Source: Patescibacteria group bacterium (GTDB lineage Bacteria > Patescibacteriota > Minisyncoccia > Phycocordibacterales > Phycocordibacteraceae). From it: DNA of 42,966 nt. The notes beneath the pieces were generated by a model. The model did not search any database and was not told the DNA's origin. It saw only the letters and a list, made by a program, of their open reading frames with translations. The stretch covers positions 1 through 42,966 of the forward strand of contig SCVI01000050.1 of NCBI GenBank assembly GCA_004296925.1, written 5' to 3'. The translations under genes and the position numbers were made by a program. Positions 29,891 through 38,414 of this stretch are shown piece after piece; the stretch's first letter is position 1; each line of letters begins with the position of its first letter.

Positions 29891-30256
29891 ATGCTTACTC
29901 ATACTCAGATAGATTCGTTCAAAAAAATCCTCGAGGAGGAAAAAAAATTACTCGAAACTGAACTGTCAGAACTCGGCAGTCAAAACCCTTCGAACATGTC
30001 GGATTGGGTTCCATCAAAACCTTCTGGAGAAGAGTTTGGTGCTGATATGAATCAGAATGCAGACATTATTGAAGACATGCAAGACAATAGCGGCGCTCTC
30101 AACGAACTTGAAGAAAGACTTCGCAACGTAGTACAGGCGCTCGAAAGAATTCAGGAGGGAACCTACGGAGTATGCGAAGTATCAGACGAACCAATTGAAA
30201 TGGACAGACTCAATGCAAACCCCGCAGCATCTACGTGCACGAAGCACATGCAATAA
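29891..30256 (+). CDS. DksA/TraR-family protein with altered zinc ligands
   Basis: A 121-aa protein. The N-terminal coiled coil is MLTHTQIDSFKKILEEEKKLLETELSELG, a conserved middle (MNQNADIIEDMQDNSGALNELEERLRNVVQALERIQEGTYGVCEV) precedes the C-terminal finger. The family finger is CxxC-x17-CxxC, but here it reads CEVS...CTKH: the second Cys of the first pair is Ser and that of the second pair is His, leaving Cys, Cys and His. Metal binding is thus weakened or replaced. DksA enters the RNA polymerase secondary channel and works with ppGpp. A TAGGAT box (29879-29884) ends 6 nt before the ATG. It is followed by a palindrome and comM. Confidence 0.88.
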   Translation: MLTHTQIDSFKKILEEEKKLLETELSELGSQNPSNMSDWVPSKPSGEEFGADMNQNADIIEDMQDNSGALNELEERLRNVVQALERIQEGTYGVCEVSDEPIEMDRLNANPAASTCTKHMQ

Positions 30257-30292
30257 ATCTGTTCGCGAAATAATTCACACATACAAAACTCC

Positions 30293-30318
30293 ACATACTA
30301 CGATTAACCGTAGTATGT
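30293..30318. repeat. Perfect hairpin between dksA-like gene and comM
   Basis: ACATACTACG (30293-30302), loop ATTAAC, CGTAGTATGT (30309-30318). Only a short T run follows, so it may be a weak terminator or an operator for comM. Confidence 0.7.
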
Positions 30319-30370
30319 TTGTACACTTCGATGTCTCTCTAGAAAGGAAATTTTAAAGTAGGATACGTAT

Positions 30371-31867
30371 ATGTTTGCTCGAGTGTGCAGCATTCAACCA
30401 GGGTTCCCCACGTCGAGCCAAATAAATGTTGAGGCAGATGTTTCACGCGGACTCTATTCATTTGCAGTAGTAGGACTTGCAAGCAAGGCGGTTGAAGAAG
30501 CGCGTGACAGAATCTCATCGGCCATAAAACATAGCGGGTTTACCTCACCGAAAAGCCACAACCACAAAGTAGTTATTTCACTTGCTCCTGCTGATGTAAG
30601 GAAGGAACGTGCGGTATTTGACTTACCAATGGCGCTTGCATATCTTCTATCGGCTGAGGAAATATCTTTCGATCCGACACAGACTATTTTTTTAGGTGAA
30701 CTTGGTCTTGATGGAACACTACGACCGCTTCGCGGAGTACTCTCTGCAGCAATTGCAGCCAAAAATCTTGGTTTCAATGAAATCATTGTGCCGAAAGAAA
30801 ATGCAGAAGAAGCATCTCTCATTGAAGGCATATATGTTGTGGGTATTGAAACACTTTCTCAAACTATCGAGCACATTACTAAAAAGAAAATTGTCCCTCA
30901 CACGCCACATACTAATCACATACAAGCGCCTACATCTCCACACGTGGACATGTCTGATATCCGTGGACAAGAAACGGCAAAACGAGGCCTCGAGATTGCG
31001 GCTTCCGGTAGACACAACATTGCTTTCATTGGTCCACCAGGTACGGGGAAAACAATGCTCGCGACAGCACTCGCAGGAATTCTTCCTACATTGTCATTTG
31101 AAGAAGCGGTTGAGGTTACCTCAATACATTCAATTGCAGGAACATTAGCGGATACACTCATCTCTTTACCTCCGCTTCGTACACCTCACCACACTTCATC
31201 GTACGTAGCACTCGTTGGTGGAGGTGCATTATTAAAACCTGGCGAAATCACTCTCGCCCACCGAGGAGTTTTATTTTTAGATGAGTTTCCTGAATTTGAG
31301 AGACGAGCACTTGAAGCGCTTCGCGAACCTTTAGAAAATCGATCGATTACTATTGCGCGCGCAGTAGGTTCTGCGATATTTCCTGCAAACATAATGTTGG
31401 TCGCAGCAATGAATCCGCCGAAGCCAAATGCAGACCCGCGAGAAGTAGCGCGTTTTTCAAAAAAACTTTCGGGAGCTATTATCGATCGTATCGATCTCTG
31501 GGTAGACGTGCCTCACGTATCTCACGAAAAATTAAGTGGCGGCGCTTTGGGAGACTCATCCTCAAATATTCGCCAGCGAGTTGAACAAGCGAGGTTTAGA
31601 CAACGCGAGCGAAATTTATCACATACACAATCAGCAATAACAAATAGCGAACTTCCTGGAAAAGTGTTGGGGGTAGGGCTCGGAATAGGAGACGAAGCAA
31701 CAAAAACATTAGCGGATGCAACGAAAACATTTAAATTATCACCTCGTTCATACCATCGAATACTACGACTTGCGCGCACCATCGCTGACTTAGATGAGAG
31801 CGAGAAAGTCACAAAACATCATGTACTCGAAGCACTACAATATCGCCCACGATTTCTACAACATTAA
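30371..31867 (+). CDS. comM: ComM/YifB-family AAA+ ATPase
   Basis: A 498-aa protein of the Mg-chelatase-like family: an N-terminal Lon-protease-like (ChlI) domain (about 20-170, with FAVVGLASKAVEEARDRISSAIKHSGF and KAVEEARDR), then an AAA+ core with Walker A IGPPGTGKTM near residue 220, Walker B LFLDEFPEF near 300, sensor segment AAMNP and a C-terminal lid (RILRLARTIADLD). In naturally competent bacteria ComM is a hexameric branch-migration helicase that extends heteroduplex during transformation. With the type IV pilus operon at the start of the window it points to DNA uptake (inference). A TAGGAT box (30359-30364) ends 6 nt before the ATG. Confidence 0.95.
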   Translation: MFARVCSIQPGFPTSSQINVEADVSRGLYSFAVVGLASKAVEEARDRISSAIKHSGFTSPKSHNHKVVISLAPADVRKERAVFDLPMALAYLLSAEEISFDPTQTIFLGELGLDGTLRPLRGVLSAAIAAKNLGFNEIIVPKENAEEASLIEGIYVVGIETLSQTIEHITKKKIVPHTPHTNHIQAPTSPHVDMSDIRGQETAKRGLEIAASGRHNIAFIGPPGTGKTMLATALAGILPTLSFEEAVEVTSIHSIAGTLADTLISLPPLRTPHHTSSYVALVGGGALLKPGEITLAHRGVLFLDEFPEFERRALEALREPLENRSITIARAVGSAIFPANIMLVAAMNPPKPNADPREVARFSKKLSGAIIDRIDLWVDVPHVSHEKLSGGALGDSSSNIRQRVEQARFRQRERNLSHTQSAITNSELPGKVLGVGLGIGDEATKTLADATKTFKLSPRSYHRILRLARTIADLDESEKVTKHHVLEALQYRPRFLQH

Positions 31868-31902
31868 TTTTTCCGAAAGATCCTCATGTTATAAAGACGG
31901 TA

Positions 31903-32625
31903 ATGGCTGACGTACCTACTGCACCAAGCGCATCCCCTAAAAGCAAAGCTGCTTCTTTTTTCAAAGGAAAAAAAAGAATTCCCGAAGATTCTTATAAAGC
32001 ATGGCTAACGTGGGCAATCATAGTAGATTTGCTTTTGTGTTGGTTGCCGGGAGCCGGTAGCGTATACATCAGTTTTTGTTATGGAATATGGTGGCTTAAT
32101 GGATATTATCTCGATAAAGCCACTTCAAAAGCAGTGACTGGTGCCATTGCTGAAATTGTCCCTTTCGTTCCAGCAGCATCTTGGTTTGTTTGGTCTTCAT
32201 ACAAAATTAACAAACTAAATACACAAGCACCGGAAGAGGAGGCGGAACAAGAAGCTGAGGAAAATAAAGCTGTAAAAAATCAAGCAGGGATGTTTGCGTT
32301 TCAGTATGTCGGCGGGAAAAGTGATACTGAAACTAGCGCAGCAAATGACAACCAGCCACGCGCTGAAACAATTGCAAAAACACAAAATCCTCCCCTCCAA
32401 CAAACAGCAAGTACACTTGAAAACAAAAATCCAGAGACGTCTCAAGCAAGCACGTTGGGGCTTTCAGAAAGCGGTGGTTATCAACCACGACAACCTGCGT
32501 TTAGACAAAACGCATCACAAAACAATAATGACCCTGAGTCTCAAACTGACCTATTGAGTGAGCCGCCATTAAACGACGCTGAGTCAGATGATGGGGATTA
32601 TTTTGATAACGCGCGCGCAGCGTAG
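31903..32625 (+). CDS. Membrane protein, unknown function
   Basis: A 240-aa protein with a basic N-terminus, then a compact hydrophobic block (about residues 35-110) with probably two to three membrane segments (AWLTWAIIVDLLLCWLPGAGSVYISFCYGIWWL and IVPFVPAASWFVWSSYKI). The C-terminal ~125 residues are polar, Gln/Asn/Glu-rich and probably disordered. TATAAA (31890-31895) ends 7 nt before the ATG. It converges on the M23 peptidase gene with only 9 bp between stops. No family is recognised; the hydrophobic block is the conserved-looking part. Confidence 0.75.
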   Translation: MADVPTAPSASPKSKAASFFKGKKRIPEDSYKAWLTWAIIVDLLLCWLPGAGSVYISFCYGIWWLNGYYLDKATSKAVTGAIAEIVPFVPAASWFVWSSYKINKLNTQAPEEEAEQEAEENKAVKNQAGMFAFQYVGGKSDTETSAANDNQPRAETIAKTQNPPLQQTASTLENKNPETSQASTLGLSESGGYQPRQPAFRQNASQNNNDPESQTDLLSEPPLNDAESDDGDYFDNARAA

Positions 32626-32634
32626 TCTCTCTCC

Positions 32635-33717
32635 TTAGAACGGGTTCGCAGCACCTCGAATCTCGAAGTGAAGGTGCGCTCCAGTCGAACGACCAGTGTT
32701 TCCTGACAATCCAATAACCTGTCCTCGAACGACACTTGAACCAGCACTTACGTTGGTCGCCGACAAATGACCATATACGGTCTGAGTTCCGTTAGAACAT
32801 TGAATGACAATATAATCTCCATATCCGCCGTTCCATCCAGAATCTCGACTCACCATAACCGTACCAGGACATGACGCGAGAATTGATGAACCAATCGGCG
32901 TACTAATATCAACTCCGTTATACCCGTGAATGCCTTGCGATTTTCTACCTCCAATAAGGGGACGCAGATAGTATCCTTCAATTACCGGTCCACCGCTTCC
33001 AAGAATTGGTGCCTTGGTCTTCGCTGATGAAGATACGGCAACGGTGCTATCAACTCCATCAGGAATAACAATTGTATCGCCAACTACGAGCGCTGATTGA
33101 GTAGAAAGATTGTTGAAATCTACTACTTCCTGCATATCTGCTTTATATTTCTTTACAATCGAAGCGAGAGTATCTCCTTTCTTCACGGTATGTTCAATGC
33201 CTGTAATTGGCAAAATAACGAGGGTATCTCCTGGATGCACCGAACGTGCGCTCGTTAAATTGTTTGCCCAAAGAATGGTATTCACAGACACTCCAAACAT
33301 TGAAGCGATTGCAGAGAGCGAATCGCCATCACGCACTACGTAAATAGAAATTTGGGTCGATTTCGGTTTTTCAATTTGAATATCTGCGAGAGTTCCTTCG
33401 GGGCCAGACTCTGGAAGAAGCGCTACACCACCAACAATAGTAATATCTCCACCGCCTTTTGCAGGATTTGGATCAACATTTACTGCAGCTTTCAGGGCCG
33501 GAGTTTTATTGCCGGTTAAAGCTGCTGAATATGTACGTGAATCTGTAAGTGTTGATATGGGGTTAAGAATTGGTGCAAAAAAATCAGAGAGCGAGAACGC
33601 ATGCGCTATGGTACTAATACCAAATAATGGTCCAAGAATAAAAAGGACCAGTGCGAGTACTATGAGTTTCTTATGTAGTGCCTGGCGAAAAGCAGAAAGA
33701 GCACCAGGAACGTTCAA
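32635..33717 (-). CDS. LysM-M23 peptidoglycan endopeptidase
   Basis: A 360-aa exported protein. The N-terminal hydrophobic segment (about 16-40, KLIVLALVLFILGPLFGISTIAHA) is a signal or anchor. Two LysM repeats follow (about 125-170, YVVRDGDSLSAIASMFGVSVNTILWANNL..., and 175-220, HTVKKGDTLASIVKKYKADMQEVVDFNNL...) that bind glycan. The LytM/M23 domain (about 245-360) keeps its zinc and catalytic residues: HGYNGVDI (His, Asp), VYGHLS (His) and GAHLHFEIRG (HxH). It cuts peptide bridges for growth or division, or possibly in attack on neighbours. The family is firm; being both LysM-bound and catalytically intact makes it an active enzyme rather than an EnvC-like regulator. Confidence 0.93.
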   Translation of the reverse strand: MNVPGALSAFRQALHKKLIVLALVLFILGPLFGISTIAHAFSLSDFFAPILNPISTLTDSRTYSAALTGNKTPALKAAVNVDPNPAKGGGDITIVGGVALLPESGPEGTLADIQIEKPKSTQISIYVVRDGDSLSAIASMFGVSVNTILWANNLTSARSVHPGDTLVILPITGIEHTVKKGDTLASIVKKYKADMQEVVDFNNLSTQSALVVGDTIVIPDGVDSTVAVSSSAKTKAPILGSGGPVIEGYYLRPLIGGRKSQGIHGYNGVDISTPIGSSILASCPGTVMVSRDSGWNGGYGDYIVIQCSNGTQTVYGHLSATNVSAGSSVVRGQVIGLSGNTGRSTGAHLHFEIRGAANPF

Positions 33718-33776
33718 TTGTTTCTTTTCAATACGCGATCCTCGTCTCTGAGGTTGCCAATTAGCTTAGACGGAAA

Positions 33777-33796
33777 TGTGGCTCAATAAAGCCACA
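33777..33796 (-). repeat. Hairpin upstream of the M23 gene
   Basis: TGTGGCT / AGCCACA around CAATAA, between divergent genes. It lacks a clear T run; possibly an operator or leader element of the M23 gene. Confidence 0.45.
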
Positions 33797-33808
33797 AAAG
33801 AATTCCAG

Positions 33809-33880
33809 ATGGACAGGAATATAGTAACTATACGTGTGAGAGATTCCAAGTCAACCGTTAAATTAAGATGGGGTGGATAA
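33809..33880 (+). CDS. Possible 23-aa micro-ORF
   Basis: MDRNIVTIRVRDSKSTVKLRWG, strongly basic, in the 214-bp gap between the divergent M23 and uvrD genes. It is followed 40 bp later by a terminator-like hairpin, so a short transcript (about 33800-33945) is plausible. With only 24 codons, chance cannot be excluded, and no ribosome-binding site or promoter is decisive. Confidence 0.2.
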   Translation: MDRNIVTIRVRDSKSTVKLRWGG

Positions 33881-33919
33881 GGAAAAAACAAATCATTAAT
33901 GGTGAGTGATAAACTATTT

Positions 33920-33945
33920 AAAATGGCTTGATTGAGCCATTTTTT
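33920..33945 (+). terminator. Terminator-like hairpin upstream of uvrD
   Basis: AAAATGGCT (33920-33928), loop TGATTG, AGCCATTTTTT (33935-33945). It lies before the uvrD -10 box (33979-33984), so it ends something other than uvrD, perhaps the short transcript noted above. Confidence 0.75.
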
Positions 33946-33991
33946 GTTATTTTACCCTATTTTACAATTATTTACTGTTATAGTTTTCATA

Positions 33992-35923
33992 ATGAACACA
34001 GGTACTAATCTCAACCCAGCACAACATGAGGCTGTTTCTCACTCTGAAGGACCACTTCTTATACTTGCGGGAGCGGGAGCGGGAAAAACACGTGTAATTG
34101 TGGAAAGAATTGCTCAACTTATTAAAAAAGGCACTGCGCCAGAGAGAATATTGGCAGTGACATTCACCAATAAAGCAGCGAACGAGATGAAGAATCGCGT
34201 CCGAACGCGCATTGATAACGATTTGACGCTCTCTCCACTAGAACGACCTCGCACAGATCCTTTTATTGGGACGTTTCATAGACTTTCTCTCGAAATTATT
34301 AAAGCGTTCCACCAGAAAGTGGGTCTTCCTCAACGATTCACGATTTATGACAGGAGCGATTCAACGAGGGCACTCAAAGAAGCCATCCGCGCATCTGGTT
34401 TTGACCCAAAACAACTAGAGCCACGCAAAGTACTTTCTGTGATGAGTCGGAAAAAAGGAGACGGAATTACTCAGGACGAATTTATTTCCTCACACGCTTC
34501 GTCATATATAGACGAAGCGATAGGAGAAGTGTGGGAACGTTATGAAAATATTTTAAAAAAAGAAAAAGCGTTGGATTTTGACGACATACTCCTTACTGCA
34601 CGTAATCTTTTAAAAGATGAAGCGGATGTGCGTGATTACTATCAAAAAGCGTGGGACTTTGTGCATGTCGATGAATACCAAGACACGAACCGCGTGCAAT
34701 ACGAAATCGTAAAACTCATTACCGAGATTCACAATAACCTTGCTGCGGTGGGTGATGTTGATCAAAATATTTACAGTTGGCGTGGCGCTTCGATTGAACA
34801 CATTATGAATTTTGAAAACGACTACCCGAACGCCCAAATAATGCTATTGGTTGAGAATTACCGTTCCACAAAAAATATAATTGCCGCTGCAAATGATGCA
34901 ATATCAAAAAACGTACATCGACGAGAAAAAGAACTTTACACAAAAAATGAAGACGGCGAAAAAATTGCACTCGCAGGATTTGCTGATGAGAACGATGAAG
35001 CTCTTTTTATTGCTAACACCGCAAAAAATATAATTGCAGACGGACATTCGCCAGATAACATCGCAGTCTTATATCGAGCAAACTTTCAATCAAGAGTTCT
35101 CGAAGAAGCTTTTCTAAAACGAAACGTACCGTATCAAGTATTAGGAACAAGATTTTTTGAGCGAAAAGAAATTAAGGATGCGCTGTCATATATTCGTACA
35201 GCACTTAATCCAAATTCAACAGCAGACTTTACGCGAGCTATAGCAACACCCTCGAGAGGTATTGGGAAAGTTACATTAGCAAAAGTGGTTAATAATCAGG
35301 AAGAAAGTTTGCCACCAAACGCTCGTGAAAAAATTTATTTTTTCAGAAATTCTCTCCAAAGAATTTTGCAAGCAATAAACGAAAAGAAGGCGTCGGAAGC
35401 ACTCCGTTTTGCATTAACTGAAAGTGGTTTATGGAGACTTTATGAGCACGGAGATACTGAAGATCTCGAGCGATTAGAAAACTTGAAAGAATTAGTAACT
35501 GTTGCAACAAAGTACGACACATATCCTCCGGGCGAGGGGATAGAGAAACTTATTGAGGAGGCGGTGCTCCAATCTGATCAAGACGAGTTAGAAGAAAAAA
35601 AGGAAGGAGTGAAATTAATGACCGTGCACGCTGCAAAAGGTTTAGAGTTCCATACCGTCTTTATTGCAGGACTCGAAGATGGTCTATTTCCTCATGAGCG
35701 CGACGACGCAGATTCTGCTGACAAAGAAGAGGAGCGACGCTTGTTTTACGTTGCATTAACGCGCGCACAACAAAAAGTGTACGCCACATATGCACTCACC
35801 CGAAGAATTTTTGGAACACGTTCTGAAAATACTCCCTCTGTTTTTATTACTGAACTCGATAGCGATGTGTCTGAATCAGTGACATACCCTCTCTACGAAC
35901 ACGACATTGATACTATTTTATAA
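33992..35923 (+). CDS. uvrD: UvrD/PcrA/Rep family DNA helicase
   Basis: A 643-aa SF1A 3'-5' helicase. Q-motif and Walker A at the N-terminus (LNPAQHEAVSHSEGPLLILAGAGAGKTRVIVERI), motif Ia (AVTFTNKAANEMKNRV), motif II (VHVDEYQDTNRVQYE), motif III (GDVDQNIYSWRGA), motif IV (ENYRSTKNI), motif V (LMTVHAAKGLEFHTVFIAGLEDGLFPH) and motif VI (EERRLFYVALTRAQQKVYATYA). It unwinds DNA in repair and removes proteins from DNA; UvrD, PcrA and Rep are not separable by eye. It is slightly shorter than usual (about 720), with no C-terminal RNA-polymerase-binding Tudor tail visible. TATAGT ends 7 nt before the ATG; the longer ORF start at 33932 is not used. Confidence 0.95.
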   Translation: MNTGTNLNPAQHEAVSHSEGPLLILAGAGAGKTRVIVERIAQLIKKGTAPERILAVTFTNKAANEMKNRVRTRIDNDLTLSPLERPRTDPFIGTFHRLSLEIIKAFHQKVGLPQRFTIYDRSDSTRALKEAIRASGFDPKQLEPRKVLSVMSRKKGDGITQDEFISSHASSYIDEAIGEVWERYENILKKEKALDFDDILLTARNLLKDEADVRDYYQKAWDFVHVDEYQDTNRVQYEIVKLITEIHNNLAAVGDVDQNIYSWRGASIEHIMNFENDYPNAQIMLLVENYRSTKNIIAAANDAISKNVHRREKELYTKNEDGEKIALAGFADENDEALFIANTAKNIIADGHSPDNIAVLYRANFQSRVLEEAFLKRNVPYQVLGTRFFERKEIKDALSYIRTALNPNSTADFTRAIATPSRGIGKVTLAKVVNNQEESLPPNAREKIYFFRNSLQRILQAINEKKASEALRFALTESGLWRLYEHGDTEDLERLENLKELVTVATKYDTYPPGEGIEKLIEEAVLQSDQDELEEKKEGVKLMTVHAAKGLEFHTVFIAGLEDGLFPHERDDADSADKEEERRLFYVALTRAQQKVYATYALTRRIFGTRSENTPSVFITELDSDVSESVTYPLYEHDIDTIL

Positions 35924-35928
35924 CAAAT

Positions 35929-36738
35929 ATGAAACAGAGAAAAAATAAACACTCTCCAAAGACTCGGGGTGCAAAACTTGGTCAACATTTACTAACGTCT
36001 ACCGCTATTGCACACAGTATGGTCGAAGCGGGTGAGGTGATGAAAGGAGATCGTGTGCTTGAAATTGGCCCTGGAAAAGGAATGCTCACTGAAGCACTTC
36101 TTGCTTCCGGAGCGCGCGTGTTTGCTGTAGAAAAGGACTCTTCAATGGTAGAGGTACTCAAAAATCGCTTTGCGACGGAGATAAAAAAGAAGCAACTTGT
36201 TCTCATTGAAGGTGATGCGCGTGAATATACGCCAGACAAAATATTTCCTCAGGGCGCGTATAAAATAATTGCAAACATTCCATACTACATAACAGGAGAA
36301 CTTATTCGAAGTGGCCTTACAGCAAAAAATAAACCGGTAAGCATTGCACTCCTTGTACAAAAAGAAGTAGCGGAAAGAATTGCAAGAAGTAAAAAGGAAA
36401 GTATTTTATCTCTCTCTGTAAAAGTATTCGGCACCCCCCACTACGTTAAGACGGTGAAACGAGGAAGTTTTAATCCGCCGCCTTCTGTAGACTCTGCAAT
36501 TCTTGCAATAAGAGAAATTTCGTCGAGCAATATAAAAAAGATTCCTGAAGAACTATTTTTTCAAGTTATAAAATGTGCCTTTGCACAAAAAAGAAAAACT
36601 ATCTTGAGTAATCTGAAACGAGTATTCGGAGAACATGCATTCCCTGCACTCGACAAGGCGGGAATTGATGCGAAAACGCGCGCAGAAGATATTGAGCTCT
36701 CCAAATGGCTTGAGCTCGCGCACTACTTAAAGTCGTAA
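35929..36738 (+). CDS. rsmA: 16S rRNA dimethyladenosine transferase
   Basis: A 269-aa Rossmann-fold methyltransferase (KsgA/RsmA) that dimethylates two adjacent adenines at the 3' end of 16S rRNA during small-subunit assembly. SAM motif I is VLEIGPGKGMLTEAL, the acidic motif is AVEKDSSM, motif IV is IIANIPYYITGELI (NxPY) and the C-terminal helical domain is present (GSFNPPPSVDSAILAI; CAFAQKRKTILSNL). The N-terminal GAKLGQHLLTS matches the family K-x-x-GQ(N/H)FL start. It follows uvrD after 5 bp and so is co-transcribed. Length is typical. Confidence 0.96.
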   Translation: MKQRKNKHSPKTRGAKLGQHLLTSTAIAHSMVEAGEVMKGDRVLEIGPGKGMLTEALLASGARVFAVEKDSSMVEVLKNRFATEIKKKQLVLIEGDAREYTPDKIFPQGAYKIIANIPYYITGELIRSGLTAKNKPVSIALLVQKEVAERIARSKKESILSLSVKVFGTPHYVKTVKRGSFNPPPSVDSAILAIREISSSNIKKIPEELFFQVIKCAFAQKRKTILSNLKRVFGEHAFPALDKAGIDAKTRAEDIELSKWLELAHYLKS

Positions 36739-36742
36739 AAAA

Positions 36743-37303
36743 CTACTTTCCAGGCAGTGATGTGGCGACTGAGGTTATAACACCTCGTGTTACAGGAATG
36801 ACGGTGCATGGTGTTGCTATCATTTTGCATAATCCAAAAGGTCTATAAAAACCTAAATGATTCACTCCTGGAACAATCACTAATCCGTATTTATAAATTG
36901 TTGGAACACTGGTAGGACTAAAAAGATATGTACCTGCTGACGGCGGCCCGAGCGTTATTAAAAAATCTCCTGGGGAGCAAGTGCAGGGTATTGCTGCCAA
37001 TACCTTACCTCCATATGGTTGATTTAAACTAAAGCCCGTGCCCGAAGATGCGGCGCCGGTATCGCCAGTATTAACAGAAGAAGGCGAGCTCCCACCGAAC
37101 GAACCACTGCTTCCGGTGCCTGTGTTTGTATTCGAATTATTTATATTAAAAGAGCTTTGTAAGAAAAGATCCAACAACTGTTGCATAAACTGCGTATTCC
37201 TAAATTCTTTTACTATTATGTTTTCCGCAAACACCGTGTGCGGAAAAGAAAAATTTACAATTACGGCAGAGAGTACTAAAAGAAATGCCATTAAAGGTTT
37301 CAT
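36743..37303 (-). CDS. Secreted protein, unknown function
   Basis: A 186-aa protein: signal peptide MKPLMAFLLVLSAVIVNFSFPHTVFA|EN, then a Ser/Gly/Asn/Thr-rich linker (about 50-90), then a small domain with Cys in CTC, LCK and PCTV (four cysteines, possibly two disulfides) and Gly/Pro-rich beta-prone sequence. A TATAGT box on minus (37313-37318) overlaps the upstream in-frame Met and ends 9 nt before the ATG at 37303, which fixes the start. It converges on rsmA with 4 bp between stops. I do not recognise the domain; it would be exposed outside the membrane. Confidence 0.7.
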   Translation of the reverse strand: MKPLMAFLLVLSAVIVNFSFPHTVFAENIIVKEFRNTQFMQQLLDLFLQSSFNINNSNTNTGTGSSGSFGGSSPSSVNTGDTGAASSGTGFSLNQPYGGKVLAAIPCTCSPGDFLITLGPPSAGTYLFSPTSVPTIYKYGLVIVPGVNHLGFYRPFGLCKMIATPCTVIPVTRGVITSVATSLPGK

Positions 37304-37370
37304 CTTGTAATTACTATACATCATAAAGGTTTCTCTTATTTAATTTCACTTGTGGTATATTCATACACTT

Positions 37371-37547
37371 ATGACATCTAAAGAAGCGACTTACGCGGTT
37401 GGAAAAATAAAGGCAAAAGAGTTAGGTGGTTTGGTTTTAGCAATCTTACTAAGTGGACTTGCTCTTTCTAATGACACAAAAAGAGAAGAGGTAAAGCATA
37501 CGGAAGACACATCAGCAGTAAGACTCTCTTGGAGAGGGCAAAAATAA
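37371..37547 (+). CDS. Small single-span membrane protein
   Basis: A 58-aa protein with one hydrophobic segment (about residues 17-33, LGGLVLAILLSGLALS) after a Lys-rich start and a charged polar tail (NDTKREEVKHTEDTSAVRLSWRGQK). A TATATT box (37356-37361) ends 9 nt before the ATG; the longer ORF start at 37350 overlaps that box. It is divergent from the secreted protein at 36743 and lies 60 bp before the palindrome of the next operon. No family is recognised; it could be a small accessory subunit of the downstream envelope locus. Confidence 0.5.
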   Translation: MTSKEATYAVGKIKAKELGGLVLAILLSGLALSNDTKREEVKHTEDTSAVRLSWRGQK

Positions 37548-37607
37548 CACAAAAAACTTTTCTTTTTAAAAATTTAAAGTGCCAGGATCGCTAATCCCCA
37601 TCGTGTT

Positions 37608-37633
37608 TTATAAAGGACGCGTGTCCTTTATAA
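37608..37633. promoter_or_regulatory. 26-bp palindrome over the promoter of the envelope locus
   Basis: TTATAAAGGAC (37608-37618), GCGT, GTCCTTTATAA (37623-37633), perfect. It covers the -35 position of the TATACT box at 37641-37646, so it is a candidate operator. The GTCCTTTA half resembles motifs repeated at 22974-23142. Confidence 0.7.
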
Positions 37634-37655
37634 CGGGCGGTATACTAAAGGAATA

Positions 37656-38414
37656 ATGGAATCCCGAAAACAGTGGGGGATGGTTTTTTGGGCAGGGCTT
37701 TTTGCATTGATTGCAATAGGAACAGCTCTTACCACAAGCTACTTCGAAAACACGGTAAAAAACGATCCTGTCGTACGCGCAAGTTCTGATTCAGATGCGT
37801 GGAAGGCAGTATCTGACTACGTCGCTTCACAAGAGGGTTTTGTCGCTCCAAATACAGACTCTATATCAAAAGACCTATATTCAAACTACCTTGCACTCGC
37901 GAGCCGTGGAAGTTTTAGTTCAGCAGAACTCGACGGCATGGTTGCTGCAATAGTGGAAAAAAATACTACGGCTCCTGCTGTAGTGCCGGTAATTACAATT
38001 CAAAACCTCAATCTTCAACAGAACACCTCTCTTGATACGTACGGGAAGCTTTTTTCGGTTATTTTAAGCAAATCATCGGAAGCACAGAAGTACGAACTCG
38101 AGGTTTTCACTCGAACCGTTGGCCAAAACAATGCAAACGGTACGCCTGTGCTCACACAAAACTCTGAACTATACGCGCGCATCGCAGCAGCTCTTCTTGT
38201 GATGGAGACCCCTCCTTCAATTGCATCGGAACATTTAGAGGTGGTCAAAAGTATAGGCGCGCTTGCCCGCGTTGTTGATCAAATGGGGCGCTGGAAGGGA
38301 GACCCGATACAAGCACTCCAAATTGTTGATACATTTAATAAGACTGAGCGATATGTTGAGGCAAGCATTGACGCATGGATCACCAAAATAACAGCATTAG
38401 AGAAAAAATCATGA
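37656..38414 (+). CDS. Membrane-anchored protein of the envelope locus
   Basis: A 252-aa protein with one N-terminal membrane helix (about 9-28, MVFWAGLFALIAIGTALTTSYF) and a large polar domain outside. The domain is Ala/Val/Thr-rich and helical (SELYARIAAALLVMETPPSIASEHLEVVKSIGALARVVDQMG) with no cysteines. TATACT (37641-37646) and AAGGAATA precede the ATG. Its stop overlaps the next start as ATGA, so the two are co-translated. No family is recognised. Its place before a secreted protein and a polytopic channel-like protein suggests a structural part of a secretion or surface apparatus (inference). Confidence 0.78.
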   Translation: MESRKQWGMVFWAGLFALIAIGTALTTSYFENTVKNDPVVRASSDSDAWKAVSDYVASQEGFVAPNTDSISKDLYSNYLALASRGSFSSAELDGMVAAIVEKNTTAPAVVPVITIQNLNLQQNTSLDTYGKLFSVILSKSSEAQKYELEVFTRTVGQNNANGTPVLTQNSELYARIAAALLVMETPPSIASEHLEVVKSIGALARVVDQMGRWKGDPIQALQIVDTFNKTERYVEASIDAWITKITALEKKS

